This document shows positions 12,010-25,200 of a stretch of DNA of 64,000 bases, one piece after another (within the stretch, counting starts at the first letter, position 1; the number at the start of each line of letters is the position of its first letter). The stretch covers positions 372,001 through 436,000 of the forward strand of contig LSRY02000047.1 in NCBI GenBank assembly GCA_001643675.2. Direction: 5' to 3'. Under the pieces are notes generated by a model. The model was given only the letters and a program-made list of their open reading frames with translations, was not told where the DNA came from and did not search any database. Source of the stretch: Monocercomonoides exilis (lineage: Eukaryota > Preaxostyla > Oxymonadida > Polymastigidae). The translations under genes were made by a program, and so were the position numbers.

Positions 12010-13601
12010 TTACAGAATCAAATAAATAACAACAACAACTGACACAATAAAAACTTTTGAAATATTAGATTCCAAAAGTCTGGTGAGATTGACCGCAAAG
12101 GTCTCTTCCTTTTTGGCAAAACAAGTCCACCAATTGCGCTCAAGGGCTTCAAATTTTGCATAGAAATCCTTTCGCATTTTCAGCGCTTTTTCAATTGCAT
12201 CATAATCTTTCCATGATGATTTTTTTGGTCTGCCTGTGGGCCATATTCCTCGTCCTGGCTCCCTTTCATCTGTTTCAGTGAACTCAGCAAATCCAACAAC
12301 TGTCTCGTTCTCTGCAAACTTAGTCAATCCAAGTTTCATTCTCAGCCACTCAAACTTTTGAATGGCGAAAGAATACCCGCTTCTTCTTTCTTCCCACTCC
12401 CATCCCCTTTCCAATTTTAAACTGTCGGATACAGACAACTGCGGAACCCATAAGAAATCTGCAATTATCAAAGGAGCAATCACAGATGCAATGCAAAAGC
12501 CAAAATGCAGTTTAATAGAGCCATCAAGCTTCAGCGGAACCAGAATCAGAAAAGGAAGCAGAACCACACATGCACAGACCATAAAAATGCTAATTGTTAT
12601 GTTATCAGCATGAGTTAAAATTTCTCCAAACATCCTATCAGAAAACAACATGGTCAAAAAGCGAGTAAAGAGAATCAGCACGCTCAAAGTTAATAGAAAA
12701 TATATTTCTCTCCATTTGAGTGATGCTATATACACTAAAACTCGATAAATATGTGCTGTTTAGTACAACACAGTAAATATGATAAGAAAGAAAGAAAGAA
12801 AGAAAATTATTAATAAGAAAAAGAAAAAAAGAAAGATAATATGATTTTCTATAATTCAAATTCAACAGTCAGATCTAACCATCAGCTTTCAGCGAAGCAG
12901 TCACAAAAAACATCAACATAAGAACAGCTGAAATAGAATCCAACAGCAAAAATATGTATTTGGAAAATGAAAATGCTCGTTGAAATTCACTCATTAAGAG
13001 CCAGGCAAATATCAAAGCAGAAAGCGCAAAATACGGCCATATGAACAGAAATATTGGAACATGCTTCCAAAAATAGTCGAAATACAACGCATTTGATAGA
13101 ACAAATCCATGAATAACATATAACAATTTGCTTAAACAATGTTTATTTAAAAGGTAAATGAAATAATCTATTAAGCAAAAAGATCCAATCAGAAGCGTTG
13201 AAAACGTCAAAGTATCTGTAAACGACTTTTTAGCTGCTTCTCCATTCGCTCTAACTCTATAAGCAATTTCGCTATTTCTCAAGAAACTGAGCAACCCAAG
13301 CACCAACAAAATTTCTGCCATGAACTGCAAAATTGAACGAATCATTATTGATAACGTATTTTTTATCCACTTTTTCCTATTTTTTCCTGTAATCTGTGGG
13401 AAATCTCGTATGTGTGCTAGTTCTTTGTAAATTCTAAATGCAACAGTAACATTCAGCAAAACACATTAATTAAAGTTAAATAACCAGTCAATGAATAAAA
13501 AGTGCTCAAATGCTTCAGAACACAAACTGCAATGTCTCCTTCCATCCCTTTGTGCTCACTCCGTATTTGTAGCTCTCTTTCCAGTCTTCTTCTGAGCTTG
13601 G
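12010..13601 (-). CDS. Multi-pass membrane protein, at least three exons, 5' end unresolved
   Basis: Exons 13601-13528, 13433-12880 and 12734-12010 join in frame to about 450 residues. Introns are 94 nt (donor GTTTGT, acceptor TTTAG) and 145 nt (donor GTTAGA, acceptor TTTAG). The first exon listed (SSEEDWKESYKYGVSTKGW) starts at an ATTTCAG acceptor in phase 0, so one or more upstream exons are missing; no convincing ATG exon was found. The protein shows about nine hydrophobic segments, a loop with an SLKWREIYFLLTLS stretch, a long acidic/aromatic cytosolic loop (GWEWEERRSGYSF, RKDFYAKFEALERNWW) and a final hydrophobic C-terminus (VFIVSVVVVIYLIL). The general layout resembles eukaryotic multi-pass families such as Tmemb_185A (Fragile-X-F-associated), but this is a weak impression. 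The function is unknown. Confidence 0.7.
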
Positions 13602-14331
13602 CTGAAATTTAGAAATGTCTTGAAATGCACATTTTGGTAGAAGGCAAATAATGTGCATGAAGGGAATTATCTCTCTGCACTTTATTCTCGCACATCTGTA
13701 CGGTCAGTGGGAGAGGTATTATAAAGCGTGAAATATTGATTCTTTCTTTGAAAAAAAGGCAAAAAAAAAGAGAGATAAATTCAAACTCTTCTGTTTTTGA
13801 GAGTAGATAAAATCTGCGATTCACACGAGACAACGAAAGAATCGTTGAGCAATTGCATTTCCCAAAGATTCTATTTGCAACAATCGATAAGCAAAAATGA
13901 AAAATCTTTTCTCATCAAAAGATTTCAATAATTTAAACTCAAACATCTTCAAAATATCATCGGGAAGGCTGCCTGGATAAAACGATCACAAAACATAAAA
14001 TATTGTAAATGAAGCATATGCTAACCTAAACATGCACCGACAGCACCCTTGGAAGAGCTTTCTGTCCTTTCCATGAAAAACAAAAGTAGCAATTTATGGT
14101 TTTCGGTACTCAAAAATGAGAAAATTATCTTAATGTGCAACGCAAAAATAACTTATGTTTTTTATAGGGGAAAAGGCTCCTTTAGGGGCATCAACTTTTT
14201 TTCGTTAAAAAAATGAATAAATAACAAAAAAAATGAAATAGAAAAAAATCGGGCAAAATTTTTGCGTAAATAAAAAATTCAACGATTTGTTTTAAAACTT
14301 TTTCTGCAATCAGGTAATTACAATTCTAACA
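13602..14331. other. 5' flank of the membrane-protein gene; possible missing exon
   Basis: AT-rich 730 bp. A pyrimidine-rich stretch followed by a purine-rich open segment (about 13690-13835, minus strand) could hide an upstream exon of the membrane protein, but no join could be supported. Otherwise nothing recognisable. Confidence 0.35.
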
Positions 14332-14333
14332 TA

Positions 14334-14691
14334 CAGATATTGCACAAAATACCGGACAAGATAGATTTCACAATAACTGCAAGAGGTTTAATTCTGATAA
14401 TTTTCCTCAAAATACATCTCATTAATACAAACTCATCTGATGTGCAAATCTTTCAAAATTGCTTCATTTGTGCTCAGAAAAAATAATTTTGAAATATCCG
14501 GAAAAATTCAGAATTCAGCTTCTCCAATAATTTCAAAATTATTTTTTCTGAGCACAAATGAAGCAATTTTGAAAGATTTGCACATCAGATGAGTTTGTAT
14601 TAATGAGATGTATTTTGAGGAAAATTATCAGAATTAAACCTCTTGCAGTTATTGTGAAATCTATCTTGTCCGGTATTTTGTGCAATATCTG
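14334..14691. mobile_element. Palindromic MITE, family A, copy 1 (Tc1/mariner-like TIR, TA duplication)
   Basis: A near-perfect inverted repeat of 358 bp. It begins CAGATATTGCACAAAATACC and ends with the exact reverse complement, flanked on both sides by TA (14332-14333 and 14692-14693). The arms meet around 14510. Internal segments (GGACAAGAT, CTCATTAAT, TTTGAGGAAA) recur in the copies at 34550-34927 and 54314-54671. The CAG terminus, CCGGACA motif and TA duplication are typical of Tc1/mariner-pogo derived MITEs. It has no coding capacity. Confidence 0.9.
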
Positions 14692-14698
14692 TAGGTGG

Positions 14699-16654
14699 TG
14701 GAAAACCCGGTAGGTGGTGGAAAAGCCGGTAGTCATAAGTGATAATAGTCAGTTTTTTTCATCGTTAAAGTCCTCTCAATTCTTTTTAAATGTTTTTATT
14801 TTTGTTTTGTAAGATTTTCGTGAACACTAAATTTTGTGTTAATTAAAAAAAAAGGTGTGATTTTCATTAGAAAATTATTATTAATAATTGATCAAAACCA
14901 TAAAGATGTAAAAATTGGTTGACAAACACAACCACAGCTTGGAAGAACGGTTTGTGAAAAAATATTTCAGCAGGCATTGAAAACAATTAATATTTCTTTT
15001 AACTTGCAACAATAATTTTAGTGAATATATGCTGCATTCCTTTTTTCGAAGAGTGTACATTTTTTGTGATATGCTATCTAAAAGAAAGATTACAGTCTGC
15101 TTATTTTTTGCATTATGCTTATTTTATAAATTTTTGTTATGTGTTATTATTTAAATGCTTCAAAAACGAAGTTTGAACTGCATAGTTTGACTTACATATT
15201 TTTTAAGTTTATTTGTGTTTAATTTGTTCAATGATAAGTGACACTTTGTTTGTTTGTTATTTAAACAATCTAGTTGCTGTTGTTTAAAATTTTGATATGC
15301 ATCAATGCATATTCAGCGTTAATTTTGAAATGTTTTGTTTATAGAAATTTCTTCAATTCTTTTTATGCAAAATTATTTATCTCCTGTTTTTATTATTTTT
15401 CTTTAATCTACACTCAGTGTATTGTGTGCGTTATTTTTATTTCTTAAAATACTTTTTTGTTTTAATAATAATTTGTGATTTGTTTTATTTAATTAATGTT
15501 GATACAAATTGTTTTATTTGCAACAAAATGAAAGCATATTTGAAAAATTGAGATATGGGTAATCCTTTTTGAAAAGTCGCAAATGTTGAATTTTCAAATA
15601 AATTAAAAGTTTCATATTTTACTCAAATTTTTGTTTCTACTCACGAATCTTCTTTAGAATGTGTGAAATAGCATTATCAAGAAATAGATTCCATATTAGT
15701 GAAGTTTGGTGTTTGTTAACAAAAATTTGAGTAAAATATGAAACTTTTAATTTATTTGAAAATTCAACATTTGCGACTTTTCAAAAAGGATTACCCATAT
15801 CTCAATTTTTCAAATATGCTTTCATTTTGTTGCAAATAAAACAATTTGTATCAACATTAATTAAATAAAACAAATCACAAATTATTATTAAAACAAAAAA
15901 GTATTTTAAGAAATAAAAATAACGCACACAATACACTGAGTGTAGATTAAAGAAAAATAATAAAAACAGGAGATAAATAATTTTGCATAAAAAGAATTGA
16001 AGAAATTTCTATAAACAAAACATTTCAAAATTAACGCTGAATATGCATTGATGCATATCAAAATTTTAAACAACAGCAACTAGATTGTTTAAATAACAAA
16101 CAAACAAAGTGTCACTTATCATTGAACAAATTAAACACAAATAAACTTAAAAAATATGTAAGTCAAACTATGCAGTTCAAACTTCGTTTTTGAAGCATTT
16201 AAATAATAACACATAACAAAAATTTATAAAATAAGCATAATGCAAAAAATAAGCAGACTGTAATCTTTCTTTTAGATAGCATATCACAAAAAATGTACAC
16301 TCTTCGAAAAAAGGAATGCAGCATATATTCACTAAAATTATTGTTGCAAGTTAAAAGAAATATTAATTGTTTTCAATGCCTGCTGAAATATTTTTTCACA
16401 AACCGTTCTTCCAAGCTGTGGTTGTGTTTGTCAACCAATTTTTACATCTTTATGGTTTTGATCAATTATTAATAATAATTTTCTAATGAAAATCACACCT
16501 TTTTTTTTAATTAACACAAAATTTAGTGTTCACGAAAATCTTACAAAACAAAAATAAAAACATTTAAAAAGAATTGAGAGGACTTTAACGATGAAAAAAA
16601 CTGACTATTATCACTTATGACTACCGGCTTTTCCACCACCTACCGGGTTTTCCA
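14699..16654. mobile_element. Giant foldback element with ~937-bp inverted arms
   Basis: Arms 14699-15635 and 15718-16654 are inverted copies that match wherever compared. The spacer is only about 80 bp. The outer end carries GGAAAACCCGG followed by TAGGTGGTGGAAAAGCCGG and TAGTCATAAGTG, mirrored at the other end. On the left the 18-20 bp TAGGTGGTGGAAAA-CCGG unit is tandemly repeated. The core (about 15550-15801) resembles MITE family B, starting ATATGGGTAATCC and mirrored. The element abuts MITE A copy 1 directly. No clear target duplication and no coding frame were seen. In vivo such a palindrome would form a long hairpin when transcribed or single-stranded. Confidence 0.9.
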
Positions 16655-17359
16655 TCAATGGCACTCTGGATCCAATAGAATATTCTGCACTTCTTCTCAT
16701 TCATTGCTTCGATTTTTTGATAATTATTGAAAATTATTTTTCTTTTTATTTTTCAGCATTCAAATTCTTGAAACAGAGTCAAATCACATTTTATTGTTCC
16801 GATAATCTCTTTAAACTTTGATATTTCTTTTCAACAACAATTGGACATTTGCTTCACTCCTTCAGCATGTCATAATGAAATAACGACAATCAGATGATAT
16901 AATAGCTATTCAGATAAAATATTTGCATTCAAAATAAGTCAAAGATTGAGAATTAAAAAAGTATTATTGTTTTTTTCTCAAATATCCCCACCATAAAGAA
17001 AAGATTTTTTAAGTTCTGTACAAAAAAGGATTTTTAAAAATAATGCAGCAAATAGTGGAGTTCTCATGTTTTATATCTTCAACAGGGATCCCCATAATAA
17101 TATTTTTTCAATTTTTGTTAAGTGGAAAATAAGAATTTTAAGATATTTGAAGGTAATGGCTTTTAAAAACTGTAACACATAGAGAAAATTTGCTTTTAAA
17201 ACATTGACATAGAAAAAGGTTAACTCAAGCAAACGTCGAAGTATGAATTTATTTATTAATATATTTTTATTATTGTTCGCAAATAAATATTGATTTACTT
17301 GCAAAAAGTGCATAGTAAAGTTATCTCAATAAAATGCTTTGTTTAAGCGAAGTTCACTC
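16655..17359. other. AT-rich DNA, no gene seen
   Basis: About 700 bp between the foldback element and the Ser-rich ORF. Base composition changes sharply at about 17345, where GC-richer coding sequence begins. Nothing recognisable within. Confidence 0.5.
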
Positions 17360-18625
17360 ATGGGCAGAGCTCGACCGCTTTCTGGCAATTTTTGCTCGTT
17401 CTCTCCATTTCCTGCGTCTGGAGAGCATCTGAGAGATCGAATGCCCTCTGGCCTTTGTGAGGAACAAGCGAAATCTTCGACAAACAGCTGGGGAAGAGCT
17501 CCGAATGAATGGAACGAAAAAAGGCGTCTTCAATCGATCCCATCATTTCCAGCAGCCACAACGCCTCATTCGCATCCTGCACAATTCCGTCTGCCAACAT
17601 CAATGCCAGCATCATCTTCATCTTCAGCTGATTGGGAATATCATCCAGCACATCCGATAGGCTCTGAGAACAGGCTGTCAAACAATGCTTGGGGTGAAAA
17701 GAGCATCTCGTCAAACGGGCGAAGACAGGCGAAAAGGAGCATCAGCACACTTGGGGTGAGGCAATCTGCACCGTTCTCTCTTTTTGACAGCAACAGAAGA
17801 TGGGAGGGGAAAAGAAATTTGAGCGAGATGCATTCTTCTTTTTTTTCTTCTTCTGATTCGAATTCGGGCATTGCAGATAAAGGGAGCTTGGGAGCTGCAA
17901 AGAAGCCTGAGCCATCGTTTTCAGGGGATGCAAGCACGTTTTTTTGGAGAGTTCGCAAAGAGAGCGGGAAGGAGCAGAGCGATTTAGAGAGCGATCTGCT
18001 GGGGAAGTTTGGGAAATGGAGAGAAGGAGCCTCTCTGTCGCCTTCTTCGTGCACTCCGCCTGGATCGCCATCAGCAGCACATCCACACACATTCAGTGCA
18101 GCAGGTGTTCTTTCGAAAGACATGGCAGATGACAGAGGCGAAGAGAGCAGCAGATTTTCTGGGGATGAGTTTGATGCTTCTGCTCATCCAACGCTTCCGC
18201 GAGCACAAGCAGAGTCAGGAAGCAAAGGGGATGCAAAGCGAGATTCTCGAGAGATAGCTGCAAAACAGGCATCACGAATGAAATTTGCTCAGAATTCTTC
18301 GGGTGGATTGAAAGATGAATCTGTGACAAATCGACAGGAAAAGGGTTTACAGGAAGATTGCACGCATTCTCCTTTGGGCAGCAGGTCAGGTGGTTTGTGG
18401 CAGAATGGAAGTGGGATGAAAGGAAATCAGACCAGCAAAACCAGCAAGATTCATCAGAATGAAGAGCAGCGCAACTCTTTTTGGAAGTCCAAGGCAGACT
18501 CGAAATTGGTTCTTGTTGATTATTTCCACGGCTTCCAACGAGCAAAAGTATTTCTGGCCAAAACAAAGAAGCAGCGAAGAAAAGCCAAAGACTTTGCAAA
18601 GTCGTTGAGAAGGGAAGTGCCATGA
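17360..18625 (+). CDS. Hypothetical Ser-rich, probably disordered protein
   Basis: A continuous open frame of 421 residues from the first in-frame ATG. GC-rich composition begins and ends close to the frame limits, and codon use from about 17860 on is purine-rich at first positions. The protein is rich in Ser, Gly, Lys, Arg and Asp, with no hydrophobic segment. It ends in a basic tail (FLAKTKKQRRKAKDFAK). No domain is recognised. The opposite strand has well-composed open pieces in two frames (17358-17714 and 17641-18123), but these carry stops and would need a frameshift to join. Coding-like sequence continues beyond the stop in another frame (18622-18762, MNDIAVWQRILTYLEI), so a downstream exon or frameshift is possible. 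The orientation call is moderately secure. Confidence 0.55.
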   Translation: MGRARPLSGNFCSFSPFPASGEHLRDRMPSGLCEEQAKSSTNSWGRAPNEWNEKRRLQSIPSFPAATTPHSHPAQFRLPTSMPASSSSSADWEYHPAHPIGSENRLSNNAWGEKSISSNGRRQAKRSISTLGVRQSAPFSLFDSNRRWEGKRNLSEMHSSFFSSSDSNSGIADKGSLGAAKKPEPSFSGDASTFFWRVRKESGKEQSDLESDLLGKFGKWREGASLSPSSCTPPGSPSAAHPHTFSAAGVLSKDMADDRGEESSRFSGDEFDASAHPTLPRAQAESGSKGDAKRDSREIAAKQASRMKFAQNSSGGLKDESVTNRQEKGLQEDCTHSPLGSRSGGLWQNGSGMKGNQTSKTSKIHQNEEQRNSFWKSKADSKLVLVDYFHGFQRAKVFLAKTKKQRRKAKDFAKSLRREVP

Positions 18626-19219
18626 AAGGGGGAAAAAAGGAATGCATAAGAAAAAAATGGAAGAAGCCAATGAATGACATCGCTGTTTGGCAAAGAATTC
18701 TCACGTATTTGGAGATTCAATCAGAAAAAGAAGCGATGAAAAATCAACCAAAGTATTTTATAAGATGATTGTGCAAAACCTCTGGAGATGGCATTTGAGA
18801 TTGGCGAAGAAGATTTGACAGAGCTTGTCTTTCAAAAGGCAGAGATATAAAAGAAATACCGGAATGCATTGTTATTCTTATCATTATTGGAATGAATAAT
18901 TGTTTGCTTCCTTTTTTTTTTCATGATTTATTCAACAGCTTTTAAAATCGCTTCATTTTATTCTGGAATTTTTGCTTTAAAGAACTTTGAAATTGAAAAA
19001 AAATGAAAAGTTGAAGAATTATGATGAGCTCACTTATTTTTTTGAAAGATTTCGCTTGGACGTGGAATGACATTTCCAAATCTTCATTTTTCGATTTTTA
19101 TCACATTGAAATTAGAAAATTTGCTATCAAGCTGAAGTGAAAGTATTATTTGCACTTCAGAATGCTGATCAGACCCGTTTCAGTTTTTCAGCTGAAGAAT
19201 CTTGATTTTGAAAGTTCAC
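18626..19219. other. Spacer with coding-like fragments upstream of the receptor gene
   Basis: The first ~230 bp are still GC-richer and contain short open plus-strand stretches in two frames. One reads MNDIAVWQRILTYLEIQSEK (18675 onward); the other ends AFEIGEEDLTELVFQKAEI before TAA near 18850. They might be remaining exons of the preceding gene, but no splice scheme fits cleanly. The last ~350 bp are AT-rich and should contain the promoter of the receptor gene. Confidence 0.4.
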
Positions 19220-22200
19220 ATGAGATGGCAATGCTTTGTGCTGTATCTGGTGCAATCTTATTGCATCGCACAGCATCACTTCCTTCAGTCGAATGAGCAG
19301 CTGAGCTCGCCTGGATTGTTGGAGCAAATCGATCACCACAATTCACTCTATTCAAGTGGAAACTTTTGCAATAATGAGCGCAACTCATTTTCATTGCGCG
19401 TTAAAAGTTCTGATTGGAGCGAGATGAAAGCAAGCGTTAAATTGAGGAATGCATCACTGGAAGTGAGAAAAGGAGGTTTCACTCCAAAAGAACAAGAACA
19501 TGTTGTGCATCTGGAAGGAAAGTCTTTGCTTGTGCTGAATGACTGCAAGATCACTTTTTGTGGACGCTCACAAAAAAGCCTGATTTGCCACCAAGGCGGG
19601 AACATCCATTTGCGCAACATATCGTTTTGCTTCGCTGATTGTTGGGCATTTTCAGTTCAACCAGTTGTTTGGTCGCAGAAGGATCATTCGTCGGCTGTGG
19701 GTGATGGGAATCTGATTGTTGAGAATTCTGCTTTTTCGTGTTTTGAACTGAAACAAGGGCCATTTTTGCACTCAGAAAGCATCTCTTCTGTTTTGCTCGC
19801 ACAAACACTCTTCTTCAACATCTCCACTGCAGTAACAAACAGGCAATCAAATATTTGCACAGAAAATGCATGCACATCTGCGCTGAGCAACTGTGTATTT
19901 TGCAATGTGGATGATGCGATCTATGGGGGAATTGTTGCTTCCATGAACAGCCAACAAGCACAGCTCTTCGCAACCAACTGCTCATTTGTGCGATGTTTCC
20001 ATTCTTCGAATGCCCGCAATACATCCACTCATGCTGACATTTCGAGTTCTATTTCTTTCATCTCAACAGATTTTGAAAGTTGCTCAGGGGTGAAAGGAGG
20101 AGCTATAACAGCGAACGACCATCCATCACTTGCTCTTTGTATTGTTGATTGCAAATTCAAGAATTGCACAGCATCAGGAAAAGCTGGGGCATTATTTGTC
20201 TTCAACATTATGTGCGTGCATATCAAAAAATCAAATTTCTCTGATAATTCAGCTTCTGATAGAGGTACAACTGAGTTTTTGAATATCTCAGCTGGATTCT
20301 ATATTGGAGATTGCCATTTTGAATTTGGGAAAACAACAAAGGAAAACCATGCTCTTATAGTAACAACATATATTGGGGCAACAAGCTGTGAATGTTTCTG
20401 CCCAAATGAGCCCTCCAGACATTGCGCAAGCTCTTCAAGCTCTTTTTCATCAGATATCACAGAATTTTCACCAAAGAAAGAACAAACTGAACGTATCATT
20501 CCTCAAAAAAGAAATGATGAAGAAGGTAGTCTGGTTGAAAGATGCTCTTTACAATATGGTTTTGCAGAAAATCTTGGTGGAGCTGTATCGATTCAAGAAA
20601 GCAAGAGTCCTTTTTCAATGAGAGAATGTGACTTTCAGCACAACAGAGCAAAAGGAAGCTTCATCGGATGTTTAGAATTAATTATAAAAAAAGATTCTTT
20701 TATTTCGAGAACATGGTTAGCTTTTTGCTATTTTTACAACAATTCTGTTTCTGGAGGGCTTGGAAATGATGTTTATTTAAATCACTTTTCAGAATACACT
20801 TTGACTTCGGAATTGCTTTTCAATTGTTTCACAACAGAGAAATCTTCAAAGAGTGTGAGTAATTCGACACATGATTTTTCTGATTGGATTGGTGAGACTC
20901 TGATTGAAAGATATGTGAGCACATCTGGTTCAGATAACAAGAGCATGTGCGGGAAAAGTGAATCTGATGCATGCCTGACAATTGGATATGCCACCAGTCA
21001 ATTTGTGCACTGGATGGACTGCAGCATTCATCTTCTGAGAGGAAGATATGAACAAGAGGGAACCACGATTGAGGTGGGAGAGAAGAGGATTGGAATCAGG
21101 GGCAAAGGGAAAGCAGACACAACAATCAGCTCGCAACTTCTTGAGAATGGAAAAGAAGCGCTGTGGCTGGTGAATGAGGGGCGACTGGCAATGGAAAGTC
21201 TGACTTTTGTGAGGGTGTGTGAAGAGGAGCGACATCAAATGCAGAGAATGATTGTGTTGGAAACAGCAACTGGAGATGGGAGGATAGATTTGAATGATAT
21301 GAGGATTGAAGGGGAAAAAGCAACAGAATCGCTGAGCTTCAGTGCTCCTCTTCTGGAGGCAAAAGGTGGAAAGATGAATCTGAACAACGTGGAATGCACA
21401 TCAATGCGCTCTTCAGTTCCTCTTTTGTCTCTTTCAGAGGGAGGGTTGCTGGAGATGAATCTGTGCAACATCTTTGGCATCGAGTCAGTCGGTGACTGTC
21501 CGAGTGTTGTTGATGGATTATCATCAAAGGGGATGATATCATGTTCTGAGTGTGTTTTTGAAGGATGTTTGGGAAGAATGAGTAAAAAAGGCGGATGCAT
21601 GAAATTCACTGTGGATGCTGACAATGAAGCGATTCTGCTGAATGGCACTTCGTTTGATGGATGTGAAGCATCTACGGAGGTTGATGATGAAACAAAAAGT
21701 GGCAGAGGGGGTGGGATGTATTTGGGCGCAACACTCGGATCAGGGATAAGAATGATGGAACTTCAGTTTTCTAGAAACAAGGCAACATGTGGGCGAGATA
21801 TCTATTTTGTGTGTGAGGATCTTCGGGTGAGTGTCACTCAGCTGATGTTTCCGTTTTGGAGCTCGATTGAGAACAAAGAGAATTCGCTGTTTGGGAGCGA
21901 TGACCAGGTGGCAAGGGGATGTGATGTTGATTTGTTTGTGTTTCTTGAAGGATTTTTGGAGAAAGAAGTGTATGTTGGGCAGAGCGGAGAAGATGCAACA
22001 TATTGTGGCCATGTGCTGTATCCATGCAAAACACTGGATGAGGGCATGAAGCATTTGGGCTCTGTTGAGGAAGATGGAAGAATTGTTGTGAAGGAAAATG
22101 GAGTGTGCAGAAAGCAGTTGAATATCTCTGGCGTGATTGTGAATGGGGTTGGGTCTTCGGAAGCAGTTGGAATTGAGTTGCACGAATCACTGAGTGGGAG

Positions 22201-25200
22201 CGAAAAGGATGTTCTGGTGAGTGAGGCAGACGCAACATGGGAAAGCGTGGATTTGCTATTTCCGAGCTTGTTCATATCTCCAGAAGGAGTGGAGTCGCTG
22301 CTGAATTCACGAAATGGAGTGCTAAAGATGTGCTCCTTTTCATTTTTGAGCTTGACATTTCAACAGAAGGTTGGGTTTTGCCTTCTCAAGGCAGATGGTG
22401 GCAGAGTTGAAATGATGGGTGTGAAAGTGATTGGGAAGCAGGGAGTTCTCTCATTTGCAAGTTCTCCGTTTGCCTGTTCGTCGAGTGTTGGGGAATGGAA
22501 GATGACGAAATGCCTTGTGGGAAACATGAAGGTTGAAGGAGGGAGCGTGCTGTGCATCGCTTATTCATCTCCGCAAAGTGAATGCAAGATATCGATGCAG
22601 AATTGCACGATCACTTCTGTTGAAAACACGAATGGTGATGTGTGTGTGCTGAACACAATGTTGAATGTCCAGACAACAATGATTGTTGAGCTGGATGCTG
22701 TGGTGTTTGAGGGATGCAAATCAGCAAAGTCAGAAAGGGGAGGAGCATTGGGAATGAGCATGGGGTGTGGCAGCAGTCTGAGTGTGGTGAATGATTCACA
22801 GTTTGGAGGATGTGAATGCAGTTCAGAGAGTGGGAAAGGAGGGGGAGTGTTTGTTGAATGCAAAAGCGATGGTGATGAGTATTTCTTTTCATCAGTTGTA
22901 TTTGGAGACACAAACAAAGCGAAACAGGGGAAGAATGTGTTTGTGATGAGCGACAAGCTGAATTCGAGTGTGAGCATGATGCACTTTGGAGATTGGATCT
23001 GCACTTGGAAGGAGGAACAAAATGTGTTTGTGGGAAGTGACGAGCATTTTGGTGAGGGTGCGAATTTGGGTCTGTTTTTATTTGAGTATTTTGCACCAGA
23101 GATATGGGTATCGTCAGAAAATGGATATGATGCGATTGGATGTGGAGATTACAGAGTGATGTGTGGGACAGTCGGGTTTGGGCTTGAACGGCTGTCAAGC
23201 GGTGAAAGTGAAGGAAGCCAGAAAACGCTCAGTTTGATGGATGAGAACTGGATGAAGGAAGAGATGGAGCTTGACGATCACCAGATTGAATCGGGATTGG
23301 AAAATGAGAAGACCGCTCTTGTTGTGAGCTGTGAGGTGAGTGGGAGCAGAGAAGATGCTGTGCTTGTGAGTGGAAAAGGGAGGTTGAGGATGCTGAGCAT
23401 ATCGCTTGGAAGTGCTCTTTCAGAGAGGAAAAGTGTGCTATTTGCAGTGAATCAGCAGAAAAGCGAACTGTGTGTTGAGAGATGTGATTTTGCAAAGCAG
23501 GATGGTGCATCAGGGATGAATTTTAATCTGATTCGGCAGAGCTCGGGCAAAGTTGAAATAATCGGATGTGTGATTGATGAGTTGACGATGGGAGCTTCAG
23601 CTTTTGTTGTTGGTGGTGGTTCGTCATGTTTTGGAATGAACAGGACAAAAGTGATGAGAGTGGAGTTTGAGGAAGGATGTGCATTGGAGATTGAAGATGG
23701 AGGCAAACAGAATGGAGCAGAGGAGCTTGGAGTTGGGATTGAAGGGTGCACTTTCACTTCTGTTCAGCAGACAGGAGTGGAAGAAAAGAGAAAGCCCAGC
23801 ATTGTTGACTCACATGTGTTGAGGAGCGGGTATTCTTTCGTCGTGCTGAACAGCTCGTTTGAAGGATGCAGCTCTGCAGAAGAGAGAGAAGGAGGAGTGC
23901 TGCATTGCGAGTATGAAAGAGGGATGAAGTTTGAGATCAAAGACTCGAATGGAACATCGTGCAGTGCAGTGAAAGGAAAAGGAGGGTTTTTGTTCTTGGA
24001 CTGTCGTGGGGAGGGAGAGCTTGGGTTTTTGCTGAACAACACGCTGTTCAGGAACAACATGGCTGTGAAGGGGAGAGATGTGTTTGTTGTTTGCTATTTG
24101 ATAAAGGAACAGATCAACGAGGGACAGTTTGTGTTCCGGATGGATGAAGGGGCGTTCAACAGGACAGATGCGCTGTATGGGAGAGACTCGACGCTGGGGG
24201 AGGAGGACGAGGATATCAACCTGATTGGGTATGTGCTGTTTTACCGATCGGATACTGTTTATGTGTCATCTGCAAAGTTTGATGAGACAAGGATGTGTGG
24301 GTCTGTGACTGCACCGTGCCGAACAGTGGATGTTGGGAATGAGCATGTTCAGGGGGATTATGACAGGAGGATACTGATTGAGGGATGTGTGCCGATTGAA
24401 GGGTGGATGCGAGCAGAGAATGTTGTGCTTCAGAGAAAAGGGAAAGGAGAAGGGATGGTTATTCTGATGATTGGAGCAGAAGACGAAGCAGAAAGTGTGA
24501 TCAGTTGCAATGGAGATGTGATGCTTCAAGGGTTGAGTGTTGTGTTTTCTGAGCAGTCGGTGATTGGCAAGCAGTCGAGTGTTCTGTTGTGCGAAGAAAA
24601 TGGAGAACTGTCGGTTGCCTCGTGTTCATTTGGGAGAATGAAAGTGGGTGAAGAGGGAAGTGACAACAGATTGAGCATTCCATTTTCGCTTGTGAAATGT
24701 GTTGGTGGAAGTGTTTTGATGAGTTCTGTGGTTATTGAAGGATTGACATTTGAGAAGTCTGTTCTTGTGTTTTCAGAGGGATCTGCTTTGAGAATGCAGG
24801 GCTTGAACTGCTTTGATGCTGTGCTTTGCGAGAGTTTTCTTGCATCGAGAGAATGCAAGATGGCCCTTGATGGTATCAATATTTCAGGGATCATTGCTGA
24901 AGCATCGATTTTTGAGATGCAAGGTGTGAATGGGGAGATGTCGATTGAAAAAATGGTGATGAAAAATGTTGAGCTGAGGAATGGAAGCATTGTTGATATT
25001 CAAGAAGCAAAACCCGAAAGAGAGCAAGAAGAGGAGAACAACGAGCCAGTTGCCATGATGAGTGTTTTTGAATATGCTAACATCACATCGAGTCACTCAG
25101 AATCGGCAGTCATTATGTGCAATGGATTCAGAGGAGCAATGAGATTTGCAAACTGCACTGTGAAGGAGAACAGAATGAAGAAAGAGAAAGGCGATGAGCT

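Noticed and set aside
17358-18123. Minus-strand open pieces with good amino-acid composition opposite the Ser-rich gene
   Set aside because: They sit in two frames with stops and no splice signals that join them, while the plus frame is unbroken for over 420 codons.
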